DNA from: an uncultured Clostridia bacterium
GTDB lineage: Bacteria; Bacillota; Clostridia; Christensenellales; Borkfalkiaceae
Direction of reading: 5' to 3'
Assembly (NCBI GenBank): GCA_904419075.1
Contig: CAJFQM010000004.1
Coordinates: 62,001 to 126,000, forward strand
DNA: 64,000 nt
The notes beneath the pieces were generated by a model that was not told where the DNA came from, did no database searches, and worked only from the letters and a program-made list of their open reading frames with translations. Position numbers and translations under genes: made by a program. Of the stretch, positions 18,234-28,426 are shown piece after piece. The first letter of the stretch is position 1, and each line of letters opens with the position of its first letter.

Positions 18234-19721
18234 ATGCAAAACATTCCGAAAATTAAAGTTGGTATCGTTTCTGTGTCGCGGGATTGTTTCCCGGAAAGTT
18301 TGGCCATGAATCGTATAAGTGCGCTTGTTAAGGCTTATGAGAAAAAATACGGTAAGGGAGATATCTATCAATGCCCCGTCTGTATCGTGGAAAGCGAAAT
18401 TCATATGAAACAAGCTCTTGCGGACATAGTGAATAACGGTTGCAACGCTCTTTGTGTATATCTCGGCAATTTCGGACCGGAAATGAGCGAAACGATGCTC
18501 GCACAGCAATACGCCGCGCAGACGGGAAATCCCGTGATGTTCTGTGCCGCTGCAGAAGAGAATATTTCCGTGCTTTCTTCGGACAGAGGCGATGCGTATT
18601 GCGGAATGCTCAATGCGAGTTATAATTTGAAACTTCGCAACGTGAAAACGTATATTCCCGAATATCCCGTAGGAGATGCCGATTATTGCGCTGAACTCAT
18701 TCATGATTTTATTCCGATCGCCCGCGCACTTGTCGGAATAAAAAATTTGAAAATCATTTCCTTCGGGCCTCGTCCGCAGAATTTTTTTGCCTGTAATGCT
18801 CCTATTCAACAGTTGTATAATTTGGGGGTGGAGATCGAAGAAAACAGTGAATTGGATTTGTTTGAGGCGTTCAATAAGCATGCAAATGATAAACGAATTC
18901 CCGAGACGGTTGCCGATATGGAAAAGGAATTGGGAGCCGGAAATAATAAGCCGGAAATTCTTTCCAAACTTGCTCAGTATGAACTTACTCTGTCGGATTG
19001 GATCGAGTCGCATAAGGGAAGTAAAGAGTTTGTGGCCGTTGCAGGCAAATGCTGGCCCGCTTTCCAGACACAATTTGGATTTGTGCCCTGTTACATAAAC
19101 AGCCGCTTTACGGGCAGAGGGCTTCCCGTTTCCTGCGAAGTGGATATTTACGGCTGCCTTTCTGAGTATATCGGCACGTGTATTTCGGGCGAAAGCGTGA
19201 CGCTTTTGGATATTAACAATACAGTGCCGTTTGAAATGTATAATCGAGAGATTGCCGGCAAATACGGTTATCATTTTACCGATACCTTTATGGGCTTCCA
19301 TTGCGGAAATACCTGTGCGAGCAGACTTTGCAATCCCGCAATGAAATATCAGAAGATTATGGCGCGGAGTCTGCCTCAGGAAGTGACAAACGGTACGTTG
19401 GAAGGAGACATCTGTCCCGGAAACATTACTTTCTATCGGTTACAGTCTACTTCGGATAATCATCTTTACGCCTATGTCGCGGAGGGGGAAGTCTTGCCCG
19501 TTAAAACTCATTCTTTCGGTTCTATCGGAGTGTTTGCCATTCCTGAAATGGGAAGATTCTATCGCCATGTTCTGATTGAGAATGGTTTTCCCCATCACGG
19601 CGCCGTAGCGTTCGGACATTTCGGAAAAGAAATGTTTGAGGTTTTCAAATATTTAGGCGCGGAGAAAATCGGATATAATCAGCCGAAAGGGCAGCATTAT
19701 AAAACGGAGAATCCGTTTTGA
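18234..19721 (+). CDS. L-fucose/L-arabinose isomerase family protein
   Basis: 495 residues, cytoplasmic. The fold pattern fits the FucI/AraA family: an N-terminal VGIVSVSRDCFPE strand, NNGCNALCVYLGNFGPE, a central AVAGKCWPAFQTQFGFVPC region, SCEVDIYGC with acidic residues placed like the metal ligands of ketose-aldose isomerases, and a C-terminal GFPHHGAVAFGHFG segment supplying His residues. Such enzymes interconvert aldoses and ketoses with Mn2+, but this branch is distinct from authentic FucI and AraA and the sugar is uncertain. It has its own promoter and is followed by a dead GH43 gene, so arabinose- or fucose-containing glycans are plausible. Confidence 0.85.
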   Translation: MQNIPKIKVGIVSVSRDCFPESLAMNRISALVKAYEKKYGKGDIYQCPVCIVESEIHMKQALADIVNNGCNALCVYLGNFGPEMSETMLAQQYAAQTGNPVMFCAAAEENISVLSSDRGDAYCGMLNASYNLKLRNVKTYIPEYPVGDADYCAELIHDFIPIARALVGIKNLKIISFGPRPQNFFACNAPIQQLYNLGVEIEENSELDLFEAFNKHANDKRIPETVADMEKELGAGNNKPEILSKLAQYELTLSDWIESHKGSKEFVAVAGKCWPAFQTQFGFVPCYINSRFTGRGLPVSCEVDIYGCLSEYIGTCISGESVTLLDINNTVPFEMYNREIAGKYGYHFTDTFMGFHCGNTCASRLCNPAMKYQKIMARSLPQEVTNGTLEGDICPGNITFYRLQSTSDNHLYAYVAEGEVLPVKTHSFGSIGVFAIPEMGRFYRHVLIENGFPHHGAVAFGHFGKEMFEVFKYLGAEKIGYNQPKGQHYKTENPF

Positions 19722-19956
19722 ATGACTTCTCGGTTATTTTTACGGAAAAGAATATTTTGATAAGGATTTCTAAAAGTTTTTGTTTACAGCCTTTCGGATT
19801 GTAGTTTTATGTGCAATCTGCTTTTCGCTTTCTCATTTTGGATATACTTAAAAAAAGCAGGCAGAAGATAGCTGTCGGCAGAATGTGTTACAAAGAAGTA
19901 TCTTAATTATATTTATAAATACGGAATATCGATTTCGGAGAATAAAGGAGTTTTGT

Positions 19957-21361
19957 ATGAAAAGTCAGGTATTTAATCCGTTTCTTCCGAGCTGGGAGTA
20001 TATTCCGGACGGAGAACCGCACGTATTCGGAGACAGAGTATATTTGTATGATTCGCACGACAGATTCAACGTGAATAATTTTTGCCAAAACGATTACGTT
20101 TGTTGGTCCGCTCCTAAGGATGATTTATCTGATTAGAGATATGAAGGCATTATTTGGAGTAAAAAACATGACCCGAAAAAGAGCGGGAACATGTATGCGC
20201 CCGATGTGTGTCAGGGACCCGATGGGCAATTTTATATCTATTATGCTTTTGCGCCCGGAATTACCAGGAAAAGCCGGGCAATTCGCGTAGCCGTTTCCTC
20301 TTCGCCGACAGGCCCGTTCCGGTATCACGGAGAGGTGGACCTTTATCCGTGGACAAAGGAATATCTTCCGTTCGATCCTGCCGTATATGTAGAAAACGGG
20401 CGCGTATGGCTGTATTATGGATCGGCAATGTGGGGGTATCGAAAAAGAAAATTAAAGGCGGGGCTGTCGTGGAACTCGATCCGAAAGACATGAAAACCGT
20501 AATTAAGCCGCCGAAACTGACAATTACGGGAAACAGAAACAGCGAATTAGGCGAGCATGCTTTTTTTGAAGCGTCGTCGATCAGAAAGATCAACAACAGA
20601 TATTATTTTATTTATTCTTCTTTGCTCGGACATGAGCTGTGCTATGAGACGAGCGATGCTCCCGACGGGGAATGGAAATTTGGCGGTACGATCGTCAGCA
20701 ACGGCGATATCGGATTAGACTATCATAAAGATACCCGTTTGGCTTCTAATTATACGGGGAACACGCACGGCAGTATTTTAGAGGTAAACGGCAGACATTA
20801 TATATTTTATCATCGCCATACAAATCGTTCCTGCTTTTCTCGGCAGGCGTGCGCGGAGAAATCTTTATAAGAGAAGACGGTTCGATTAAGCAGGTAGAAA
20901 CGACAAGCTGCGGATTGAACGGCGGACCGCTCAAAGGAGCGGGAACTTATGAGGCGCGGATTGCCTGTAATCTTTTCTCGAAAAACGGCGCACGTTTTCA
21001 CGGCAACATTTTCAAGGCCGGTAAAGGAGGTCATCCCTATTTCACTCAGACGGGAAAGGATAGAGAAAACAATCCCGATCAATACATTGCCAATTTTTGC
21101 GACGGAGCCACGGCAGGCTTCAGATATTTCGATTTAGAGGACGTTCAACGAATTGCGGTATCTATCAAAGGAAATGCGCAAGGGGGGTTTGTTGTTCGTA
21201 CGAAAAAAGACGGAATTCCCGTATGCATTATTCCCGTTTTGGCAAAGAAAAGCTATGAAAACTTTTGCGGAAATTGGAACGGAGAAAACGGGATTTCGGC
21301 ACTGTATTTCACTTATGAAGGAAAGGGCAAATGTGATTTTCGCGCATTTACGATAAATTGA
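19957..21361 (+). pseudogene. GH43 glycosidase, inactivated by a stop and two frameshifts
   Basis: Starts normally at ATG 19957 with AAAGGAG upstream. Family 43 residues are all recognisable: the general base Asp in PDGEPHVFGDRVYLYDSHD, the modulator Asp in NMYAPDV and the general acid Glu in HAFFEASSI. Three lesions kill it: TAG at 20134 where GH43 proteins usually have Trp (SDWRYEG), a one-base shift near 20445, and a one-base loss in an A run near 20860. The last 150 residues (ETTSCGLNGGPL onward) form a carbohydrate-binding C-terminal region. Intact family members are arabinofuranosidases or xylosidases. The short list of small lesions indicates recent loss. Confidence 0.88.
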
Positions 21362-21411
21362 AGAGGGAAAAACGGTCGAGAATCGGTTGCGCGGTTTTAC
21401 ATAGAAAGTAT

Positions 21412-21443
21412 GCTCCGATAACTTTTCTACAAGTTATCGGAGC
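21412..21443. terminator. Perfect 13-pair inverted repeat after the GH43 remnant
   Basis: Arms GCTCCGATAACTT and AAGTTATCGGAGC around a six-base loop, 50 bases after the GH43 stop. No T-run follows immediately, so termination may be weak; it could equally stabilise the 3' end. Confidence 0.5.
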
Positions 21444-21939
21444 ACTGATAAAAGTACAAATTTTTTCGTTTTTTTCGGTAAAACCGAGCGACAAAAGTTA
21501 AAAAATATTTTTATCAAAAAACTGCGGGGATATCGTTATCTGTTCTTCTTCCTTAAAATGACGGTAAAAAACCATCTTATAGTTCCTTAATGGCTGTCTC
21601 CACGCCGGTCGCAACCGGTTTTTAATGCGATCTTCAAGGGCGGAGCTTTGGAAACAGCAAATACGAGCGGTTATATTTGGATAGAAACGGTTGCTTATGC
21701 TAAAAGGAAGTTAAAAAGCAAAGAGAGAAATTTTCGATTTATGCTTCTCCAAAATAAACGGTTATGAGTTCCGTTTTTTCCAACACGTGAAAATTCGGCT
21801 TTTATGGAACATCGCGTTGATGAGAACGAAGAAAACTCGATGCAAAAAAAATCAAAAGTAAATAATACGTTATATCGATAAAGACGAGAGATTTCGAATT
21901 TTGTTGCGTGAAATGTATATTTATTTATATATTATAATA

Positions 21940-21953
21940 AATACCCGAGTAAC
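21940..21953. promoter_or_regulatory. LacI-type operator, degenerate left half
   Basis: AATACCCGAGTAAC matches 12 of 14 bases of the GTTACCCGAGTAAC sites at 23120 and 28427. It lies 56 bases upstream of the -35 of the LacI gene, consistent with weak autoregulation. Confidence 0.6.
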
Positions 21954-22008
21954 ATCTTATAAAAACTTCTGAATTGAAAATAAATTAAATAAAAATTGGA
22001 AAAAACTA

Positions 22009-22037
22009 TTGACAAACGGAAAAAAGTGTGATAAAAT
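22009..22037 (+). promoter_or_regulatory. Promoter of the LacI-family regulator
   Basis: TTGACA (22009-22014), 17-base spacer, TAAAAT (22032-22037), 31 bases before ATG 22069. Confidence 0.8.
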
Positions 22038-22068
22038 TGAGAAAAAATGAGAAGAAAAAGTTTAAAAA

Positions 22069-23085
22069 ATGGCTACCAGAACAGATGTTGCTAAACTGGC
22101 GGGGGTATCCGTAGCAACTGTTTCAAATGTATTTATAGGGAGAAAACCGGTTTCGGCGGAACTTACGGAAAAAGTAAAAAAAGCTGCGGAAAAGTTGAGT
22201 TATTCGCCGAATTATATTGCTCGCTGTCTTTCCTTGGGTCGGTCGCACATTATCGGAATCGTGATCACCGATTATGTAAACCCGTTTCATATGGAAATCA
22301 TCCGCGGTATTGAACATTACGCCAAAAGGCGCGGTTATATCGTCACTACTTTTTTACACGAAAATTGTGAAAACGGAAGTGAAGTGGTCAATTATGAAAC
22401 GTTACAGGTGGACGCAATCTTGAACTTTACCACCAATGTCGTTTCGGAAAGTTTTATAAACAGTTTAGTGTCCGAACATACGGTTTTTGTCGATTTCGGC
22501 CGTAATAGAGGAATGTCGTTTGTGCAGGATCATAGTGAAGCTATGGAGGCGGCTGTTAAGCGTCTTTGTGAGCTCGGACACAAAAAGGTCGGGTTTATTT
22601 CTTTGGTCGATAAAAAACGTTTTGAGCAAGATCAGCGGGGGATTTTATATCGGAAACTCGTCGAAAAGTACGGGCTTTGCAACGATGAAAATTTGATAGT
22701 ATATAATGAAGATATTACGTTGAAATCGGAAATTGCCGGATATCTCTGCGGAAAAGAATTTATTGAAAGAAATACGGGGGGAACGGCTGTTTTGGTCATG
22801 AACGATCTTGCGGCTTTCGGTTTTTATAGACTGCTCTATGAAAAGCGGTTAAAAGTTCCCGAGGATATTTCCGTCATCGGCTTTGACGGTGTCAGCATGT
22901 TACAATATGCCACGCCTCGTCTCTCGACAATTTCTTTGGATAAATTTTCTTTCGGAACCATGATGGCCGAGAAAGTTATAAATTGTATCGAATCCGGCGA
23001 AAAGGGAATCGGGTTGGAATACGGCGCGAAAAGTATTTTTCTCGAAAGAGAATCGATAGGAAAAATAAAGAACGGATGTTTTTAA
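22069..23085 (+). CDS. LacI-family transcriptional regulator
   Basis: 338 residues. The N-terminal TRTDVAKLAGVSVATVSNVF is a textbook LacI helix-turn-helix, followed by the hinge helix SPNYIARCLSLGRS and a periplasmic-binding-like sensor domain (VNPFHMEIIRGIEHYAK, AVLVMNDLAAFGFY, VPEDISVIGFDG). It should bind the GTTACCCGAGTAAC palindrome found at its own promoter (degenerate), in front of the adjacent GH3 gene and in front of the second ABC operon; these sites have the central CG typical of LacI operators. The effector is probably a sugar released by the GH3 enzymes. The stop codon lies inside a hairpin (about 23080-23108). Confidence 0.93.
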   Translation: MATRTDVAKLAGVSVATVSNVFIGRKPVSAELTEKVKKAAEKLSYSPNYIARCLSLGRSHIIGIVITDYVNPFHMEIIRGIEHYAKRRGYIVTTFLHENCENGSEVVNYETLQVDAILNFTTNVVSESFINSLVSEHTVFVDFGRNRGMSFVQDHSEAMEAAVKRLCELGHKKVGFISLVDKKRFEQDQRGILYRKLVEKYGLCNDENLIVYNEDITLKSEIAGYLCGKEFIERNTGGTAVLVMNDLAAFGFYRLLYEKRLKVPEDISVIGFDGVSMLQYATPRLSTISLDKFSFGTMMAEKVINCIESGEKGIGLEYGAKSIFLERESIGKIKNGCF

Positions 23086-23119
23086 TGCGGTTTATCTCCG
23101 CATTAAAAAATTCTTGATT

Positions 23120-23133
23120 GTTACCCGAGTAAC
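23120..23133. promoter_or_regulatory. LacI-type operator in front of the anchored GH3 gene
   Basis: GTTACCCGAGTAAC: a near-perfect palindrome (12 of 14 positions symmetric) with central CG, 31 bases before ATG 23165, identical to the site at 28427-28440. It lies inside the longest possible reading frame, which argues for the downstream start. Confidence 0.8.
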
Positions 23134-23164
23134 ATGGATTTTTTGGAAAATAAAGGAGGAAATT

Positions 23165-26100
23165 ATGAGCAAACAAAGACAATGTAGAGGTAAAGCAAAG
23201 TCGTTTTTTAACCGTATGGGGATTGGATTCGGAGCAGTTTTTTTAGGGGTGATGACGGCGGCTTCGGGAACGCCGAGAATGCCTGTAAAAACGACCGCCG
23301 CGGAAGGAATCGGGGGGATTACGGTCGAGAGTATTTCCGCTTCTCCGTCTTCCGAAAGCGTAAAGACAGACGTGAGGTTTGAAGAAAACGGAACGGCGGA
23401 ATTATATATACGTATAAAAAGCGGAGATGATGTTATTTCAGAGAGCAGCCAATCGGTATCGTTTGTCGAAAATGAGATAAAGACGTTTACTTTGAATCGG
23501 CCAATGGAATATGCTTTGGGAGAAATAGAGGTAATGTACAGTTTGACGGATAATGCGGGTGCGGTATTGGACGAGGAGAAAATCCCTATGAAAAATTCGG
23601 TGGTGCAGTTGTCAGAAGACAGCATTGAATGTGTAGTGAACGAGATGACGATAGAGGAAAAGGCGCAGCTCGTTACCGGTTACAATGTTTCGGGTTCAAC
23701 TTTACAGCCTTCCGGGGTAGCCGGGGGAACTTATGCGATAGAACGTTTGGGAATTCCCCAAATTGTGATGGCGGACGGTTCGGTCGGGGTACGGATAGAC
23801 ACGAATGCGGGAATTACAAATACTTACGGTATTTCTTATCCGTCGGAAGCTCTGCTTGCTTGCTCTTGGAACACGGAAACGGTACGGACCGTAGGTGCCG
23901 CATTGGGAAGGGATTGCAAAGATTTCGGAATCGATTTCATTTTAGGCCCCGGACTGAATATCCAAAGGAGTATTTTGGGCGGGCGAAATTTTGAATATTT
24001 TTCCGAGGATTCCTACTTGACGGGAGTCATGGGAACCGCGTATGTCGAAGGAATACAATCGGAGGGGACCGGCGCTACGATAAAACATTTTGCGGGAAAC
24101 AATCAGGAGACCCGCCGCGGCGAAACGGATACAATCGTTTCGGAGAGAGCTTTGCGCGAAATATATCTCAGAGCCTTTGAAACGGTAGTAAAAAATGCAG
24201 AGCCTTGGTCCTTGATGACCAGTTATAACAGTCTCAACGGTATTCATACGGGAGTAAACGCGGAACTCGTTACGGACATTCTTCGCGGAGAATGGGGATT
24301 TGACGGATTTGTGGTCAGCGATTGGAATGCGGCGGGCGGAAATGTAGAGATGGTACAAGCGCAGAACGACATTTATATGCCCGGCGGAGAAAATTTCAAA
24401 GATGCGATAAAAGCGGCAATCGAAAAAGGTACTCTTACGGAAGAGGAAATTAATCGCAGTTGTGAAAACATACTTCGTTCTTTGGTGAAGACAAGTTCCT
24501 TTAAGGAATACGAAATTTCCGGAAAGCTTGATTATGAAAGAAACAGAGAAATTTCAGAAAATGCCGCAGCCGAAAGTATGGTGCTTTTGAAAAATGATGA
24601 TAGTTCTTTGCCTCTTGCCGACGGGGAGCTCGCTGTATTCGGAAATGCTCAAAAACATACGGTGATAGGGGGATTGGGCGCCAGCGACGTCAATGTGGAA
24701 GATTCGGTCAATATTATGGAAGGACTCGAAAACAGCGGACATTATACGTTGAATTCAAAGTTAAAACTTCTTTACGAACGTTGCCCCAATAATCCGATCG
24801 GGATAACGGAGGACGAAAATCCCGAATTCGATAACGAAGAAATGGAAATCAGCGATGCGCTCATTGTGGAGGCCGCTGAAAGTTCTTCTGCTGCCGTAAT
24901 CTGCATTTCCAGGGTCACGCGAGAGGGGAAAGACCATACCAGTATCAACGGAGATTATCGTCTGAATGATAAAGAAAGAAGTCTGATAGAAAGGACGAGC
25001 GAAACATTTCATTCGAAAGGGAAAAAAGTTGTCGTCGTTCTCAACAGCGGCAATCCCATGGAGACGGCAAGTTGGAGCGGTCAGGTCGATGCGATTTTGT
25101 ATGCGGGGCTTGCGGGACAGAATATGGGAAACGCGGTCGCGGACATTCTTTCCGGTGAAGTAAATCCTTCGGGAAAGCTGGCGGTCAGCTGGCCTGTGGA
25201 ATATTCCGATTCTCCCTGTTATGAGAATTTTCCCGGCGCGGGAGATCGGGTTGTTTATGAAGAGGATATTTACGTCGGGTATAAGTATTACGAAACATTC
25301 GGCGTGGAAGTGGAATATCCTTTCGGATACGGACTTTCCTATACTTCTTTTGAATACGGGGATCTAGAAGCGGAACAATCGTCGGGCGGAAATCTTACTT
25401 TCCGAATTTCCGTGAAGAATACGGGAACGAAGGCGGGAAAAGAAGCCGTACAGTTGTATGTAGGGAAACCGGACGGAAAATTGGAACAACCGGTCAAACA
25501 GTTAATTTCTTTCGGAAAGACCAAGGAATTGGCGCCTGGTGAATCTGAAACACTCACAATGACCGTGACGGAAGAGGATCTGAAGTCATATGATGAAGAA
25601 AATTCCGCATGGATTATTGAAAAAGGCGACTATAAATTTTATGCGGGAGCTTCTGTAAGCGATATCCGTTCGGAAAAGATCATTACTCGTGAAAGCGATG
25701 TCTGCGTGCAGGACGTAGAAAATAAGTGTGTTCCTCGACAGACGATCGACAGATTGACAAAAGAAGGCGGAATCCATACGGAGAAGGAAGAAAACATATT
25801 GTTGGGAAAGACCTCTTCCAGCGATTATAGCGAGGGATTATATCTTCCCGGAAAAGCCAACGACGGAGATTTTGTTACCCGTTGGAGCGGTTTGGGTGAC
25901 GGGGCTTCGGGAGTTCGGTATTGGCAGGTGGATTTAGGCGAAGCCTATTATTTGGAAAAAATAAAAATTTATTTTGAATCGATTGGCTGTGGTTATAAAA
26001 TTCAGACGAAACTTGACGAAAAAGACAGTTGGACGGATATTAGTTATATAGAATATCCGGAGGAACTTTCTTTTGAGGAAAATTACGATAAAATAGAATG

Positions 26101-26332
26101 TAGATATATTCGTATAACATTCTTTTACGAAGGCGGAAATTTGAGCATATTTGAAGTACAGGCTTTCGGGGACAAAGTGAATACGGAGCAACCGGGGGAC
26201 AGCGGTTCTTCTTCGGCGCCAGAGGAAGGGAATTCCTGTAAAAATGGCTGTAACGGTACGGCGGGCGCAGGGGCCGCCGCGGCGTTGGGAACCGTCGCTA
26301 TATGTCTAATCGGTAAAAAGAGAAAGAAATGA
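23165..26332 (+). CDS. Cell-surface GH3 beta-glycosidase with F5/8-type domain and C-terminal anchor
   Basis: ATG 23165 has AAAGGAGGA directly upstream, giving 1055 residues. An N-terminal signal-like hydrophobic stretch is followed by the GH3 N-terminal barrel with KHFAGNNQE and the nucleophile in VVSDW (Asp386), the GH3 C-terminal sandwich, a fibronectin-III-like domain (YPFGYGLSYTSFEY onward), a discoidin/F5/8 domain (about residues 840-990, NDGDFVTRWSG and RYWQVDLGEAY) and a Ser/Gly/Glu linker. The tail has paired Cys-Gly motifs, a hydrophobic helix and KKRKK, but no LPXTG. It should hydrolyse beta-linked glucosides or xylosides at the surface. It overlaps the following GH3 gene by ATGA, and a LacI-type operator lies just upstream. 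Confidence 0.9.
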   Translation: MSKQRQCRGKAKSFFNRMGIGFGAVFLGVMTAASGTPRMPVKTTAAEGIGGITVESISASPSSESVKTDVRFEENGTAELYIRIKSGDDVISESSQSVSFVENEIKTFTLNRPMEYALGEIEVMYSLTDNAGAVLDEEKIPMKNSVVQLSEDSIECVVNEMTIEEKAQLVTGYNVSGSTLQPSGVAGGTYAIERLGIPQIVMADGSVGVRIDTNAGITNTYGISYPSEALLACSWNTETVRTVGAALGRDCKDFGIDFILGPGLNIQRSILGGRNFEYFSEDSYLTGVMGTAYVEGIQSEGTGATIKHFAGNNQETRRGETDTIVSERALREIYLRAFETVVKNAEPWSLMTSYNSLNGIHTGVNAELVTDILRGEWGFDGFVVSDWNAAGGNVEMVQAQNDIYMPGGENFKDAIKAAIEKGTLTEEEINRSCENILRSLVKTSSFKEYEISGKLDYERNREISENAAAESMVLLKNDDSSLPLADGELAVFGNAQKHTVIGGLGASDVNVEDSVNIMEGLENSGHYTLNSKLKLLYERCPNNPIGITEDENPEFDNEEMEISDALIVEAAESSSAAVICISRVTREGKDHTSINGDYRLNDKERSLIERTSETFHSKGKKVVVVLNSGNPMETASWSGQVDAILYAGLAGQNMGNAVADILSGEVNPSGKLAVSWPVEYSDSPCYENFPGAGDRVVYEEDIYVGYKYYETFGVEVEYPFGYGLSYTSFEYGDLEAEQSSGGNLTFRISVKNTGTKAGKEAVQLYVGKPDGKLEQPVKQLISFGKTKELAPGESETLTMTVTEEDLKSYDEENSAWIIEKGDYKFYAGASVSDIRSEKIITRESDVCVQDVENKCVPRQTIDRLTKEGGIHTEKEENILLGKTSSSDYSEGLYLPGKANDGDFVTRWSGLGDGASGVRYWQVDLGEAYYLEKIKIYFESIGCGYKIQTKLDEKDSWTDISYIEYPEELSFEENYDKIECRYIRITFFYEGGNLSIFEVQAFGDKVNTEQPGDSGSSSAPEEGNSCKNGCNGTAGAGAAAALGTVAICLIGKKRKK

Positions 26333-28374
26333 AGAAAATAGATAAAATTCTTCGTTCCATGACGAAAGAGGAAAAAGCGTCCATTACTGTGGGGTTTTCC
26401 CGTAAAGGAAAAGAAATTTATCCGAAGGGTGCGGCTGGAATTACCTTTCCCGTACCGAGACTCGGAGTACCGTCCGTCGTTATGGCGGACGGACCGGCCG
26501 GGGTAAGAATAGATACGGAAGGCGGAACAAAATTCGGAATATCCTATCCATGCGAAAGTAATCTTGCATGCACTTTCAATACGGAATTAGTTAAAGATAT
26601 CGGCGGCTGTATCGGAAAAGATGCGCGCAATTATGGGATAGATATTATTTTAGCTCCGGCGTTAAATATTCAACGGGATCCTTTGGGGGGCCGAAATTTT
26701 GAATATTTTTCCGAAGATCCTTGCCTTATTGCAAAGATGGGGACCGCATATGTAAAAGGGGTGCAAAGTTCGGGGACAGGAGCCTGTATAAAGCATTTGG
26801 CTTGTAACAATCGTGAAACTGATCGGGGAAAATACAGTGCCGAGATAGATGAAAGAACTTTGCGGGAAGTATATCTTTCGGCGTTTCGGGAAGTCGTCTT
26901 TGAGTCTTCTCCTTACTGTATTATGACGGCCTATAATAAAATTAACGGAATATATACCTCTGCCGATGCTTCGTTGACAAAAGAAATTGTTTTCGGAGAA
27001 TGGGCTTATGATGGTATGATTATGAGCGACTGGGGTGCGGACGGAGACAATATCGAGAGAGTGCGCGCTCAAAACGATTTATATATGGAAGGAAACGCAG
27101 AAAAGTGTGAAGAAATAATTTCTGCGGTTGAATGTGGAACTCTTTCGGAAGAAGAGATAGAAATATGCAGCCGCCACATTCTCGGTACGGTTATGCGTAC
27201 CCACAGCGCAAAAGGTACAAAGCCTTCCGGAAAACTTGATATTACCCATTTGGATATTTCGGAAAAAGCTGCTGTGGAAAGTATTGTACTGTTAGAGAAT
27301 AAAGACATGCTCCCCTTGGATTGCGAGAAAATTTCTCTGTTCGGAAATGCACAACGTCATCCCGTCATCGGGGGACTTGGCGCGGGAGATGTTAATACTT
27401 GTCCATATTCTTCATTCCGAGATGCTTTGAAAAGCCGATTTTCCCTTGGAAAAACGGCCGATGAAATTTATAAAAATTGTCCTCGTAAACCCATAGGGTT
27501 TGATGAGGACGAAAATCCCGAAAACGATGTATGGGAGGTAAATCTTTCGGAGGATGCAGCCGCAAAGGCCGCGGAGGAAAGCGATGCGGCAATCGTTTTT
27601 ATCAGCCGATTGACGCGAGAAGGAAAGGATCATACGCCTCGAAAGGGGGATTACAGACTTAACGAACGGGAAAGAAATACGCTTATTACCGTTTCAAATG
27701 CTTTTCATATGCGTGAAAAGAAAGTTTGTGTTGTCCTAGATGTAGGAAATCCTATAGAAGTGGAAAGTTGGAAACGGTATGCAGACGCACTTGTTTTTTT
27801 GGGATATGCCGGACAGAGGAGTGCTGAAGCCCTGGCTTCAATTTTGAGGGGAGAGAAAACCCCTTCTGCACGGTTAGCTTTTTCCATTCCCGTCGCCTGT
27901 GAAGATTCTCCCGCTCATGAGTCTTTTTTGACGGATAATTTACAAATTCCCTATAACGAAGGCATTTTTGTAGGATATCGGTACTATGAAAAAATGAATA
28001 AACGCTGTTCGTATTCCTTTGGATATGGCTTGTCTTATACTCAATTTCGTTGCGGAGACTTAAAAATAGTTGAACGGACAGATAGTCAATTGGTTATGTC
28101 TCAAACCGTCAAAAATGTGGGAATGAGAGGAGGAAAACATGCAGCATTGCTATATGTCTCGAAACCTGATTGTGGCGATTTAGCTCAGGCAAAGCGCCAA
28201 TTGATTGCATTTTCTAAAACGAGCCTTTTATCTCCGGGCGAAGAAGAAACAGTATTTTTTCACATCACAAAAGAAGCTCTATATACATGGAAAAAAGACA
28301 AGGGCTTCGTCTTATTAAAAGGAAAATATATTTTTGAAGGCGAAGAGCAAAAATTTATCCATATAAATTTTTAA
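26329..28374 (+). CDS. Cytoplasmic GH3 beta-glycosidase
   Basis: 681 residues, no signal peptide. Paralogous to the preceding anchored enzyme: same KHLACNNRETDRG substrate-loop region, nucleophile Asp234 in MSDWGADGDN, C-terminal sandwich with HPVIGGLGAGDVNTC, and fibronectin-like end (YSFGYGLSYTQF). It lacks the F5/8 domain and the anchor. Its start overlaps the previous stop by four bases, so both enzymes come from one transcript under the 23120 operator. The pair probably works in series, one outside the cell and one on imported oligosaccharides. It is followed at once by the promoter of the ABC operon. Confidence 0.92.
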   Translation: MKKIDKILRSMTKEEKASITVGFSRKGKEIYPKGAAGITFPVPRLGVPSVVMADGPAGVRIDTEGGTKFGISYPCESNLACTFNTELVKDIGGCIGKDARNYGIDIILAPALNIQRDPLGGRNFEYFSEDPCLIAKMGTAYVKGVQSSGTGACIKHLACNNRETDRGKYSAEIDERTLREVYLSAFREVVFESSPYCIMTAYNKINGIYTSADASLTKEIVFGEWAYDGMIMSDWGADGDNIERVRAQNDLYMEGNAEKCEEIISAVECGTLSEEEIEICSRHILGTVMRTHSAKGTKPSGKLDITHLDISEKAAVESIVLLENKDMLPLDCEKISLFGNAQRHPVIGGLGAGDVNTCPYSSFRDALKSRFSLGKTADEIYKNCPRKPIGFDEDENPENDVWEVNLSEDAAAKAAEESDAAIVFISRLTREGKDHTPRKGDYRLNERERNTLITVSNAFHMREKKVCVVLDVGNPIEVESWKRYADALVFLGYAGQRSAEALASILRGEKTPSARLAFSIPVACEDSPAHESFLTDNLQIPYNEGIFVGYRYYEKMNKRCSYSFGYGLSYTQFRCGDLKIVERTDSQLVMSQTVKNVGMRGGKHAALLYVSKPDCGDLAQAKRQLIAFSKTSLLSPGEEETVFFHITKEALYTWKKDKGFVLLKGKYIFEGEEQKFIHINF

Positions 28375-28382
28375 AAAAGGTA

Positions 28383-28411
28383 TTGACAAACCTAAAAAAG
28401 TACGGTATAAT
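28383..28411 (+). promoter_or_regulatory. Consensus promoter of the second ABC operon
   Basis: TTGACA (28383-28388), exactly 17 bases, TATAAT (28406-28411): a perfect sigma-A promoter, about 145 bases before the first gene. Such strength fits a tightly repressed operon. Confidence 0.92.
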
Positions 28412-28426
28412 AGTATTAAAAATTGA

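Larger units (their letters stand above)
21362..22008. other. Intergenic region before the LacI gene
   Basis: No convincing gene in about 650 bases. It holds a perfect 13-pair hairpin at 21412-21443, a small CCGGT/ACCGG hairpin followed by five T residues at 21605-21623 that could end a transcript, and a degenerate operator at 21940-21953. Confidence 0.6.

Noticed and set aside
7895..20136. Stop-codon reassignment (TGA at 7895, TAG at 20134 read as amino acids)
   Set aside because: Different stop codons, both in genes that also carry frameshifts, while intact genes end normally at TGA, TAA and TAG; simple decay is sufficient.
23079..23108. Hairpin around the LacI stop codon as a standard intrinsic terminator
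   Set aside because: T-run precedes and A-run follows the GC stem on either strand, the reverse of a terminator layout.
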